Shown: positions 51,382 through 60,247 of the stretch, piece by piece | How the letters are laid out: each line of letters starts with the position of its first letter | How positions within the stretch are numbered: position 1 is the stretch's first letter | Assembly: GCA_963723135.1 (NCBI GenBank) | Contig: CAVRPN010000004.1 | Coordinates: forward strand, 1 to 64,000 | Direction: 5' to 3' | DNA from: Sulfotelmatobacter sp963723135 | GTDB taxonomy: Bacteria; Acidobacteriota; Terriglobia; Terriglobales; Acidobacteriaceae | DNA: 64,000 nt | Made by a program: the position numbers and the translations under genes | The notes under the pieces: model-generated | What the model was told of the DNA's origin: nothing | What the model saw: the letters and a program-made list of their open reading frames with translations, nothing else | The model's database searches: none

Positions 51382-52761
51382 TCAAGGCTTGGTTGAGGGA
51401 CGCTTGAACCACAGAACCTTATCGCGCACATGGCGCAAGCGCGTCCCATTTCCAGAGGTGAGCCTCAGGTCTGACTTAATCGTTGCCAAGGCATCTTGCG
51501 CAAGCAACTTTCCCACATGTTGCGGACCCGCGTCTTGCCAACTGGCTTTCCCGAGGACCCACAGCACGCCCAGGAGCAGCGTAAAGAATGTACCCAGAAA
51601 CATGATTGGCAAGCGCGGTGGAAATGACTTCCTTTCAGGAACCGTCGGAGCATCCAGCACTTTGACGCTGGGAGTTTCCTTGGCTTCCTGCACTCTTGCG
51701 AGTTCGCATTGCCGGGTGAGCAACTCGAACAGTGTTTCCTGAATCTTGGTTTTGCGGTAAAGGTCGGAGTAGGTGACCCCCAGGAGCGGTAGCTTCCGAA
51801 TCGAGGGGTAGAGGGAGTCGCTGTCACTGTTGGCCCCAGTAGGACCTAGGTCTCCACCTCCCATTTGTTCGAGTTTCTTCTGAAGCTCATCAATCCGGGC
51901 GCGCACGGCCCGAACTCTAACGTTGCTGTCGGCATAGATTTGTCGCAGCCCCTCTAGCTCCGACTGTGCTGCGATCAGGCGGCCCTGCAGGGCGGCCGCT
52001 GCTTCTACCATCGCGCGTCCCTGCTCCTTGATATCGATGGCGGTGTTGTTGCTGGCGAACTCGCTGAATTCCTTGGCCGAGGAATCCAGATCTTGCTTTA
52101 CGGACTTGAGCCGCTCTTCGAGGAAAACACGTTCGCGATGAGCTGCGGAGGTGTTCAATTCAACTACCAAACGGTCGAGTTCGACTACGTAGGATTGTGC
52201 TATCGCAGGCGCTCTTTGCGGACTAAGGTCGGTCACGCTGATCGTGATGATTCCGCTCTTGCGGTCTTCCGATATCTGGGTATTCTCTTCGAGTCGGCGT
52301 CGCGCATCTTGCATTCGCCGCACACCATAGACGGATTTCAAGTCGAATTTATCGATGATGCGATCCTCCACCGTGCGACTCCGAAGAACTCCAATAAATA
52401 GCGACCCCGAAGTCTTAAGGCCCAGCAGATCGCCCGCCATCATTCCCATGCTGCTTCCCGTCTGCATGCTCATGGTTAACAGGGAAGCCAAGCCCGAGCT
52501 GAACTCAGTGTCCGGTGGCATAAGTTGCGTGCGCGCTTCATAGCGCGCGGGAATGAGAAATGCCAGCAACGTGGACAACCCGAGTCCAATCATTGTTACC
52601 CGGTACAGGAAAAACCGCCGTTCCAATAAGAGTCGCAGGCGGTTCGCTGCCGCGTGATTCCCACGCTGTTCCTCGTGCCCGTGGACATGCAAAGGTTCAG
52701 AGAGAACGGCGGATTCGACAATCTCTTGCACGGTGCTCACATTAACCGGGTTCCCGGGCAT
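51382..52761 (-). CDS. Wzz-type polysaccharide chain-length determinant
   Basis: 459-residue inner-membrane co-polymerase that sets polymer length. A cytosolic N-terminus (1-50) leads to a first helix (YRVTMIGLGLSTLLAFLIPA), a Wzz domain (YEARTQLMPPDTEF...SGSLFIGVLRSRTVEDRIID), and a long periplasmic coiled coil (about 190-330, e.g. RERVFLEERLKSVKQDLDSS). The second helix (LPIMFLGTFFTLLLGVLWVL, about 400-420) has the usual Pro-rich approach (VLDAPTVPERKSFPP). No tyrosine-kinase domain is fused and none is encoded elsewhere in the locus, unlike Wzc systems. It lies between the PAP2-Wzi gene and the sqdB-like gene. Confidence 0.9.
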   Translation of the reverse strand: MPGNPVNVSTVQEIVESAVLSEPLHVHGHEEQRGNHAAANRLRLLLERRFFLYRVTMIGLGLSTLLAFLIPARYEARTQLMPPDTEFSSGLASLLTMSMQTGSSMGMMAGDLLGLKTSGSLFIGVLRSRTVEDRIIDKFDLKSVYGVRRMQDARRRLEENTQISEDRKSGIITISVTDLSPQRAPAIAQSYVVELDRLVVELNTSAAHRERVFLEERLKSVKQDLDSSAKEFSEFASNNTAIDIKEQGRAMVEAAAALQGRLIAAQSELEGLRQIYADSNVRVRAVRARIDELQKKLEQMGGGDLGPTGANSDSDSLYPSIRKLPLLGVTYSDLYRKTKIQETLFELLTRQCELARVQEAKETPSVKVLDAPTVPERKSFPPRLPIMFLGTFFTLLLGVLWVLGKASWQDAGPQHVGKLLAQDALATIKSDLRLTSGNGTRLRHVRDKVLWFKRPSTKP

Positions 52762-52874
52762 TTAGAATCTCGACCCCTCACGGCGTGTTTTCTTTCCTTC
52801 CCCGCTACCTTCCATGAAATTCATAGATCCCCGGGGCGCGTTCATGATGGAAGCAGCAAACTGGTATCTCCAAT

Positions 52875-55343
52875 TCACCTGGCCCGCACCTGCGGCCAAT
52901 AGCTGAGTTGAAACGAGGCCGTAACATTGGATTGCCGGTTGAGCGCCAGCAGTGGCATCTGCCAGCGCTCGTACTGAAGCGTGCCCGAGAATCGAAAACC
53001 GGATTTCACCAGGAAATCTGAGTTCACAGCGGCGTCGTTCTGTGTTCCGCCGAGTGGGAGGAACCGGCGGTCCACCTTCCGGTGTCTGACCTCAATTCCA
53101 ATTTTCCTGGTCGGGCCGAACCAATAGTTGCTCGATATCAATTCGTCCTGAGCCGCTCGACCGATCCATGTGCCCATAAGCTGACCATTGTTGGTATACC
53201 CATTTACATATTGGAAATTGTGGTAGAAGCAGCCGTTGCAACTGGGGAAGTTGATCGGACTTGTTGTGCCTCCCTCGATTCTTAAGTCGAGTTTCGAAAT
53301 CCTGGGAACTCTCACCAAATAGAGGCCCCCTTCAAATGCTGACTTGTAGGGGCGGTTGAAGGGGGAAATCTCATCCTCCTGAAATGCATCTCCATAGACG
53401 CTGAGCCAATTGCGTAGTCTCGGAATCCGGTAGGTGAAATCGACAAAAGAGCGGCCGTCGCCCAGAACTTCTCCGTTTACATGCGCTCCGAAAGTGCTTT
53501 GCACCAGGGTCTTGGGAGTCAACGGGTTCCCCGGCCCTCCATAAAGGGTCGTCTTCGATATGTTGAACTCGAAGTTTGGTGTGAACTTGAAGCTGATCTT
53601 GCCCCCGCTCAAGAAAGGTTGAGCATTGAGGTTCCGACCGTATTGTCCCTGGGCCTGGGTCCCAAGGACGCCATTGTTGATGAACTCTTGTCCTGAGACC
53701 CGACCCAGGAAGAAATCGAGCCGCATGTCGCCGAGGTAGTCGAGAATCCAAGGCAAGCGAAAAGGGCTGACCCGGTTCAAGCGGAACATGTTGACCGGTT
53801 CCGCATTGTTGGTAAAAGCCATCGTGCCGCCTTCGCTCGGCCCCCACCAGAGGCTTTGCTTCCCGAAGGAAATCTGCCAGTTGGCGAGAGTCATGCCTAC
53901 GTACGCGTCGAGCAGCCGCAGGCGGCTGGTTGTGGCTACCGGCGTGGACGGTGCGTTAGGGGGCAAATCATCTGCAGTGCTGATGAAACTGAGCACCGCC
54001 GGTGACGATGCCGGGCCGGAGGGCGCATACTGGTATTCTCCTCGTGCGTAAATGACAAAAGGACCCGCCGCCACCCAGCCTGAACTTCCAGCGATCGTGT
54101 TGAACCCCTCCTGAAAAGATCTGCCGTAGTCGTTCAAAACCGTCTGGCCAAAGTGATAGCCATCGGTGAGCGGCTTTCCGGAAATGCCTAAAGATCGCTG
54201 ATAGACGGACTCGAGTTGCGCGTGAATATTCTGCCCGCTATCGGCAGCCTGGAGTTCGCTGGCAAACTCGCGAGAGAGCGATCCGTATAGCTCTCGAACT
54301 TGCAACGGACTGTCCGTGTCCGGCTGGCTTTCCGATGCTTCGGCTATCAAACGGGCACACTCCAGCCGAGTCCAGGGACGCATTCCAAGAGCGGCCGTTC
54401 TGACATAACCCAGAGCCTCCAGTCGCTCCAGGGCCGGATAGATCCAGCTATCGAGGGGGACATAGGGCGATCCCATGTATGCGGGAGAGTGAATTCTTTC
54501 GCCTTCGACGAATTCGCGGGGCGCCTCCCAATCTCCACCTCCGGTCTCGGGGTCGTGGCGTCGGCTGTAAACGCTTTGCGCGACCAGGTAACCCAGCCCC
54601 CCCCCAACGAGAACGTCCGACGGAAAGTGCCGACGCGCGCGAACTCTTGAGAAACTGACTGCTGAAGCCATCCCGTACGCCAACAGCTTGGGAAGTGTGC
54701 CGGGATATTCGTGGGCAATTACACCCGCGATCGACCACGCCGCCGCGGCGTGCTCCGAGGGAAACGATGTGCCGCCGCCAGTGAAGAAGGGTCCGCTACC
54801 CGTGCTCTGGTACGGTCGCTCACGTCGCATTGCATATTTGAGCGCCTCCACTGTTACCAGGCTGTTGAGAGCCGCCTCGCCAGCCAGAAATCCGGTCTCC
54901 CGCCAGTGCTGGTTGTGCGCGGGATAGCTGAACAGATAGAGTCCCGCGCCGGCACCGACGAGGCTAGCAATCCCAATGTTGGAAAATGTCTTGTAGTGGC
55001 GGAGGGTCACAGGATTCTGGGACAGCGAGGCACTGTACTGCCGGTCGGTCACGAACAGCCCGGCCGCGACTCCACCCAGGGGCACCAGCCAGGTTGCATC
55101 CGAGAAGCGAGTACGGGCCGGACTCGTCCAGATCTGTTTCTGGTCTTGGAGAAAATCCACGACGTGGCCCGAAAAACTGTTTCTGATAGCGGCATCCGAA
55201 GAATCTGGTGCTTGGGATATTGGGGGAGTGTTCGTCGCAGCCGCCATTGGCTTGTCCTGTCCTCCGTCCCGCGACTGAGCTTCAACTACCACGCAAAAAG
55301 TCATCGCTGCCGCCAGAAGCAAGAGTCCTGTCTTCGCTCTCAA
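52875..55343 (-). CDS. Fusion of PAP2 lipid phosphatase and Wzi-like outer-membrane barrel
   Basis: About 822 residues. A signal-like helix (MRAKTGLLLLAAAMTFCVVV) is followed by a PAP2 domain (about 80-260). Its motifs are Lys-Arg-Pro in ALKYAMRRERPYQS, TSFPSEHAAAAWS, and VSFSRVRARRHFPSDVLVGG, so the catalytic Ser, His and Asp set is intact. A connector, YVPLDSWIYPALERLEALGY (about 300), introduces the capsule-assembly Wzi region (about 310-822). This has many barrel strands (RLRLLDAYVGMTLANWQISF, GKQSLWWGPSEGG, FTPNFEFNISKTTLYGGPGN) and ends in QLSYWPQVRAR. TTG at 55343 with GGAG upstream is preferred; a longer frame to 55433 overlaps the upstream gene. It might recycle undecaprenyl phosphates or anchor polymer (inference). 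Confidence 0.85.
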   Translation of the reverse strand: MRAKTGLLLLAAAMTFCVVVEAQSRDGGQDKPMAAATNTPPISQAPDSSDAAIRNSFSGHVVDFLQDQKQIWTSPARTRFSDATWLVPLGGVAAGLFVTDRQYSASLSQNPVTLRHYKTFSNIGIASLVGAGAGLYLFSYPAHNQHWRETGFLAGEAALNSLVTVEALKYAMRRERPYQSTGSGPFFTGGGTSFPSEHAAAAWSIAGVIAHEYPGTLPKLLAYGMASAVSFSRVRARRHFPSDVLVGGGLGYLVAQSVYSRRHDPETGGGDWEAPREFVEGERIHSPAYMGSPYVPLDSWIYPALERLEALGYVRTAALGMRPWTRLECARLIAEASESQPDTDSPLQVRELYGSLSREFASELQAADSGQNIHAQLESVYQRSLGISGKPLTDGYHFGQTVLNDYGRSFQEGFNTIAGSSGWVAAGPFVIYARGEYQYAPSGPASSPAVLSFISTADDLPPNAPSTPVATTSRLRLLDAYVGMTLANWQISFGKQSLWWGPSEGGTMAFTNNAEPVNMFRLNRVSPFRLPWILDYLGDMRLDFFLGRVSGQEFINNGVLGTQAQGQYGRNLNAQPFLSGGKISFKFTPNFEFNISKTTLYGGPGNPLTPKTLVQSTFGAHVNGEVLGDGRSFVDFTYRIPRLRNWLSVYGDAFQEDEISPFNRPYKSAFEGGLYLVRVPRISKLDLRIEGGTTSPINFPSCNGCFYHNFQYVNGYTNNGQLMGTWIGRAAQDELISSNYWFGPTRKIGIEVRHRKVDRRFLPLGGTQNDAAVNSDFLVKSGFRFSGTLQYERWQMPLLALNRQSNVTASFQLSYWPQVRAR

Positions 55344-55360
55344 ACCGGCTCCGCTAAACC

Positions 55361-58300
55361 CTATGGATGGATATAGGCGACCGTAAGGGCGGCGGAAGAC
55401 GCAACCTGGGCCGCCTGCAGGAGCGCCGACCAATTCCGGGGAGCCATTTTGGGTGCCTTTTCAGGCACGACAATCGAGTCTCCTGCCCTCAAGACGGCAT
55501 TCAAAGGATCGCCGGACCAGAATCCAGAGTTGTTCTTCGCAGAGAGTACGGATCCGTCCGCACGCACGACAAAAACGGCGTTCTTATCCGCGATCTGAGT
55601 CAAGCCCCCGGACTGGCTCAAATACCACTTTGCACTCCTGCCTGGCAGGTAACCGACCGTGGTCGGATTGAAAACCTCGCCGCTTACGACTACATAATTG
55701 GTCTTCTTCGGAATGATGAGTACGTCGCCGTTTCGCAGCGGCGCGTCAGTTGGCGTGTTGGCCAGTTTCTTCAGGTCCGAAGGAAGGTGAATGACCACCC
55801 GTCCGACGGGGTCGGTGGCCTCCAGTTGGTGAAGTGCCGTTTCAGTTTGTGCGATCGCGGTGAGCTTCGCATTCTTCTGGTCGGCGTCGCCATCGGGTAG
55901 AGCCTTCAAGTAACCCTCTTCCACCTTGATCCGGTTCAGCAACTCCAGATGGGATCTCATCTCCAGTTCCCGGACCTCCCCGCGGATCAGGATTGCTCCA
56001 TAGGGGTAGGCTTCGGCGGTGAAGCCATTGCACCGTTTTAGGACTGAACTAAGCCGCTCTCCAGGTTCAATTCCGTATGTGGCTGGATGTTCCACCTCAC
56101 CTCTGACCGTGACCGACGCGCCAAGATCATTCCATTGCGGGACCTGCCGAATGGCAAGAACATCTCCATTGCGCAGCGGGACATCTTCATTGGCATCCCC
56201 CGACAGAGCCGCCGCGAGCTTCACCTGCAGGCGTTCACCGGCGCCATTGCCGGCGGCGAATCGCGTGAGATCGGCGCTGTCGGCAAACGCGCTTCTCTTC
56301 AGCCCTCCGGCAACCCTGACCAGGTCTTCGACGCGCATGTTGGTTGTCAGAAGAAAGCGGCCGGGCTTCGCGACCTCGCCGGTGATATTCACAGTGGGTG
56401 GCTCGAGCTTTTCAAAGTTCCGATGGACGAGAAGGCGGTCCCGGGGCTGAATGAGAATATTGTCCACGGGATTTCCGGCGAGGGCCTCGCGCAAATCCAC
56501 ACTGAGAATTCTGAGGCTTCCGTCAGCCTGTGTGCGGAACAACTGCGCTGAATCGAGCGCTGCATCGGGAGTGATTCCTCCTGCCAGGAACACCGCATCC
56601 CGCAGGTGAACCTCCCCAGACGTGCGGTAGTCTCCTGGAGCACGTACTTCACCGCCCACCGATACATCAGGCGGACGCTCAAAATCGAAGCGGCTGAAGA
56701 TTCGCACTGTGTCCAGACGATTCAATGTCGGCGCGGACGCTGGATTGGCAAGTACAGCTGCGATGTCGAAGCTTTCGATGCTCGGGTGAAAATCAGGCCC
56801 ATTCAAACGGACGATCTCCGCGTAGTGGGGAGCAGGCTCGGGAAGCAAATCGGCATACGACGAGATCAGGTCCGTCAACTTCATTCCTGGCTTGTAGGAA
56901 TAACGTCCGGGCCTCCGAACGTGCCCTTGCAGGTAAATGGCGTCTTCGTTATACCCCGCGATGGGGAAGATGTGAATCTGATCACCGTCCTGGACCTTGA
57001 AAGTTTTCAGTTGTTTGTCGATCTCTTGATGGTCAACATCCGACCCAAGATCCAAAGTCAGCATGGTGCGCTTTTCGTGCGCCTCGACCCGTTGGACCTC
57101 GATATGGCGTAGCGCCGCCGTAGGCAGGATCCCCCCGGCGAGGGCGAGCACTTCTGTCAGCGAAGATTCATCCAGCAGTTCATATACTCCCGGGCGGCGT
57201 ACCATCCCGTCGATGGTTACCTGGGGACCCAGAGGCGGAACGAGTAAAGTGTCGCCATTCTCCAGCCGCTTGAGATCGGAGCGGACGCCGTGTAAGAGCA
57301 AGTCGTATGCATCCACTTGCTGCACCATGTCACTGCCGCGGAAGTGCCGCAGCGCGCGTAGCGATCCACGCGCCGTAACTCCTCCTGCCTTGAAGAGTGC
57401 ATTTAACGGTGTGGAAAGCGAACTGATTTCATACGCCCCAGGCTCTGCAACGTCTCCTACTACATAGACGCGAATCGTTCTTACGCGCGAAAGCGAGACG
57501 TCGGCCGATACGTCCCTGAACACGCTCCGAAGTGCATGCTGAATCTCCAGCTGTATCTCACCGAGGTTCTTCCCACTTACCAGCAGAGGGCCCGTCTCGG
57601 GCAGGGAGAGGCGCCCTTCCCTATCGACCAGGCGCACCAATCTCTGCGAAACGCTGCCCCACAAATCAATGGCTAGACTATCGCCCGTTCCGACCACGTA
57701 GTCCGTGCCAACCGGGAGGTCCATGGGGATCACCTCCGGCTGGTTCGTGGTGTTGCGAAACACGTCCATGCCGAAGCGTTCGGGAGGATGCTGCGAAACG
57801 GCGGCTTGCACATACATGTCATACAGAGAGGGAACATCAGCGTACGGATTTGCCGGACGCACCATTTTTACAGGCGTCACATCTTCTTCCAACTGACGGG
57901 GCCTTGGCTGTTTGCGATGCGGATACAAAGCCTGGCCGTCTGGAACATCGTTCCGAGCCAGCCCCTCGCGTGTGCTCGATCTTTCGTCGTACGAGAGATT
58001 GTTTCGCGAAGCGCTCAAGTCTTCCGGGGCAAACAAGTCCGGAACTTGCGAAGCGAAGGGAGTATCAACCCCGGACTTAACCGCCTCGGATGCCGACTCG
58101 ATCTCGGCCGAAGACGAACGAGTGGGCTGCCCAGGCTGCTCATCCAGGTAGTCCGTGCGCAGGGTACGAACCGGAGAGGACTCAAGCGGCGTATCCGGAG
58201 ATGGGCGCGGCCCCGTGTCAGGACTGGGCGAAGCATTTCTGTCCGGGAAGGGCGAGCGAGTTTTCCGCGTGCCAGTTTGCTCACAAGCTCGATCTTGCGC

Positions 58301-58873
58301 ATCGCAGCCATTGGTGACAGCGTTCTCGTTCTGATTGTTCCTTTGCTGGAAAGACGCGGCATCTTCCTGCGCTTCGATCTGAACCAAACGCCGGGCGCGT
58401 TCTTTCAATACGAAGTCCTGCTCTTTGGCAAAGCTCGAATCCGGATTCGGTAACGGCAGCAAGTACCCATACCGTTGCAGCAGGCGAGTCGCAACGGAAC
58501 GAAATGCGAGATCGCGGTCCAGTCGGTCGAATATGGCTTGCTCGGAGAGAGTTGACTCCTGCACCACCTGCCCATTGTCGCTGGCTTCTTTCGCTATCCA
58601 TCGCCGCAACTCCACTAACAGCCCCGCATCCTTGACAAGGATTTCTCGGATCTGGATGGAAGAGGCTGCTACGCGGTCGAGGTTCTCTTTGGCGAGATCG
58701 GACAACTCAGCCCTGTCGTTCTTTTGAGAAGTGCCTGGTTGAGGTCCAGAGCCTTCATTCATCTGGCCGTACGCCAATTGGCAGAGCATGAGGAGAACTA
58801 CAAAACTTGCAGCGCGCCCGAGCAGCCTGCCAAAGATCGACATCCTAGAGGCGATAAGCGGGAGTGTTAACAT
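55361..58873 (-). CDS. Giant polysaccharide export protein with seven SLBB domains (Wza-like)
   Basis: About 1170 residues. After a signal peptide (FVVLLMLCQLAYGQ) lie about 330 polar, partly low-complexity residues. The poly-export domain (about 385-470) starts TDYVVGTGDSLAIDLWGSVS. Seven SLBB beta-grasp repeats follow, each with the PG-containing signature: VYVVGDVAEPGAYEI, VTIDGMVRRPGVYEL, IYLQGHVRRPGRYSY, VSVGGEVRAPGDYRT, VNITGEVAKPGRFLL, VTVRGEVEHPATYGI and VVVSGEVFNPTTVGY. Wza itself has three structural domains of this kind, so this is much longer. It should form the outer-membrane or periplasmic channel. ATG 58873 with AAGGA upstream is chosen over a TTG at 58888. Confidence 0.9.
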   Translation of the reverse strand: MLTLPLIASRMSIFGRLLGRAASFVVLLMLCQLAYGQMNEGSGPQPGTSQKNDRAELSDLAKENLDRVAASSIQIREILVKDAGLLVELRRWIAKEASDNGQVVQESTLSEQAIFDRLDRDLAFRSVATRLLQRYGYLLPLPNPDSSFAKEQDFVLKERARRLVQIEAQEDAASFQQRNNQNENAVTNGCDAQDRACEQTGTRKTRSPFPDRNASPSPDTGPRPSPDTPLESSPVRTLRTDYLDEQPGQPTRSSSAEIESASEAVKSGVDTPFASQVPDLFAPEDLSASRNNLSYDERSSTREGLARNDVPDGQALYPHRKQPRPRQLEEDVTPVKMVRPANPYADVPSLYDMYVQAAVSQHPPERFGMDVFRNTTNQPEVIPMDLPVGTDYVVGTGDSLAIDLWGSVSQRLVRLVDREGRLSLPETGPLLVSGKNLGEIQLEIQHALRSVFRDVSADVSLSRVRTIRVYVVGDVAEPGAYEISSLSTPLNALFKAGGVTARGSLRALRHFRGSDMVQQVDAYDLLLHGVRSDLKRLENGDTLLVPPLGPQVTIDGMVRRPGVYELLDESSLTEVLALAGGILPTAALRHIEVQRVEAHEKRTMLTLDLGSDVDHQEIDKQLKTFKVQDGDQIHIFPIAGYNEDAIYLQGHVRRPGRYSYKPGMKLTDLISSYADLLPEPAPHYAEIVRLNGPDFHPSIESFDIAAVLANPASAPTLNRLDTVRIFSRFDFERPPDVSVGGEVRAPGDYRTSGEVHLRDAVFLAGGITPDAALDSAQLFRTQADGSLRILSVDLREALAGNPVDNILIQPRDRLLVHRNFEKLEPPTVNITGEVAKPGRFLLTTNMRVEDLVRVAGGLKRSAFADSADLTRFAAGNGAGERLQVKLAAALSGDANEDVPLRNGDVLAIRQVPQWNDLGASVTVRGEVEHPATYGIEPGERLSSVLKRCNGFTAEAYPYGAILIRGEVRELEMRSHLELLNRIKVEEGYLKALPDGDADQKNAKLTAIAQTETALHQLEATDPVGRVVIHLPSDLKKLANTPTDAPLRNGDVLIIPKKTNYVVVSGEVFNPTTVGYLPGRSAKWYLSQSGGLTQIADKNAVFVVRADGSVLSAKNNSGFWSGDPLNAVLRAGDSIVVPEKAPKMAPRNWSALLQAAQVASSAALTVAYIHP

Positions 58874-58912
58874 TCTGTTTCCTTCCAACTGCGACGGAAA
58901 CCGCCGTCAGGC

Positions 58913-59467
58913 TCAAGTTAATTCCACATCGGCTTCATCCACTTCGACAGCGACCGAGCGCATGATCAGGTCAATTGAGAAGATGATCCGGCAGCCTTCC
59001 TTTGTGCGCTGGATAATGCCTTCTAGTCCTTGCATAGGTCCGCTGCGTACCCGGACCCGGCGTCCCACGCGCAGGTACGGATGGGGTTCGATTCTGCAGC
59101 CCCCTGATAGTCGATTCCGCAAGCCTTCAATTTCGTCTTCAGGCAAGCTGGCGGGTTGCCCGTTGAAGGCCACTAGTCGGACGGCGCCCGGGAGTTGTAG
59201 CACGTGTAATCGATTCCGCAGCGTGATTCGGACGAACACATAACTGGGAAACAAGGCCAGCTCCAACTCCTTGCGGCGGTCTTTCCAGCGCCGTACCGAC
59301 CGGTAACGCGGCAGGAAGCACTCGATACCATGTCTCTCGATCTGCCGAGCCACGCTCTTTTCGTGGCGCGGCGCCGTGCACAGCGCATACCATTTCGGTC
59401 CACCCGCTTCGGTCGGCAACGTCTCGGAGGGGCTCACCATTCCTGCAGCGACTGTGCCCATACTCAT
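58913..59467 (-). CDS. NusG/RfaH/UpxY-family transcription antiterminator
   Basis: 184 residues. The NGN domain (about 24-125) starts WYALCTAPRHEKSVARQIER and has FLPRYRSVRRWKDRRKELEL and ALFPSYVFVRITLRNRLHVL. A KOW domain (about 130-182) has LRVGRRVRVRSGPMQGLEGI. It is the first gene of the polysaccharide locus, as with RfaH-type and Bacteroides UpxY factors that keep RNA polymerase going through long operons (established). The general nusG is not here, so this is a specialised paralog. ATGs at 59467 and 59461 are both possible, and AAGGA sits at a good distance only for 59461. Confidence 0.88.
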   Translation of the reverse strand: MSMGTVAAGMVSPSETLPTEAGGPKWYALCTAPRHEKSVARQIERHGIECFLPRYRSVRRWKDRRKELELALFPSYVFVRITLRNRLHVLQLPGAVRLVAFNGQPASLPEDEIEGLRNRLSGGCRIEPHPYLRVGRRVRVRSGPMQGLEGIIQRTKEGCRIIFSIDLIMRSVAVEVDEADVELT

Positions 59468-60247
59468 CCTTCATTCAAACCGCTGGATGTAGCTTCGCCC
59501 CCTCACTTACAAGGCTCTTGTGAGCTAAACCCTTATCCTTCTTGGCGGTCTCCACGAACCTTACGACTCCGTTTGTTTGGCATAGTCCTGGGCTGAACCG
59601 ATCAACGCTGACCGCTGGAGTCCTTCGGAATTGGAACATTCGGTCGAGCCCATTTTCTTGCCTCTGCCAAAGCGATTTCTTAGCATGAGAATCCGAGGTC
59701 GCGAGACGCATCCAACGATCTGTGGAGATTGGCCTGACGGAAGAGAATTAGACTCCGGGCACGAAAGAGAATTGTCCCGGAAATGTAAATAAACTGTCAT
59801 AAAACGGTCATGAGCTGTTTCAAAGGACGAAGCTCCTCACGGGTTCCTGCTAACACCCGGTGGACTTCTTCGGAAGACACATTTTTGCCGATCCTTGCGG
59901 TCTTCTGATCTCAAGACTCCAGCAGCTGTTCCAGGCATTTCCGAAGATTCGCCGGCAATCCTGTCTTGGTGGATGTGAACCAGATTGAGTGCCTGATGGC
60001 AGGCGGTGATGGCAAGTTCGGATACGTTTTGGAGAACGCTTCAGCCACTGGAAGAGGCGGCTTTCTCGCCAAAGACCCTGGCCGGTTTCCCTGAATAGTT
60101 TCTGGTTCAGCGAAGGAAATGTTTACAAGTTGTTGACAAGAAATTGACACGATTGTCGAGCGCTTTAGCGAATATTCTGTGGTTCCGTAAGAGGCTGTTT
60201 GCCCGGCTCCACCAGTCCGCAGATCAAGAAGTTTGGCCTGTTTCGAT
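59468..60247. other. 780-base divergent regulatory region
   Basis: No convincing gene occupies this stretch. It separates the polysaccharide operon (minus) from the HprK-like pair (plus). It is less GC-rich than its neighbours in parts (e.g. GTAAATAAACTGTCATAAAA at 59785-59804). The leader of the polysaccharide transcript would be roughly 320 bases if the promoter at 59796-59823 is used. The paired TTGACA boxes at 60133-60138 and 60144-60149 lie on the plus strand but lack a well-spaced -10. A minus-strand frame at 59911-60273 was judged spurious. Confidence 0.5.
59796..59823 (-). promoter_or_regulatory. Candidate promoter of the polysaccharide operon
   Basis: On the minus strand TTGAAA (59823-59818), 16 bases, then TATGAC (59801-59796). 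The two GTCAT pentamers here (59796-59800 and 59807-59811) are 11 bp apart and might be a protein-binding site. The start codon of the antiterminator gene is about 330 bases downstream. Confidence 0.35.

Noticed and set aside
60133..60178. TTGACA boxes followed by TATTCT as promoter of the HprK-like pair
   Set aside because: Spacing from either TTGACA to TATTCT is far from 16-18 bases (23 for the nearer), so I do not list it as a promoter.
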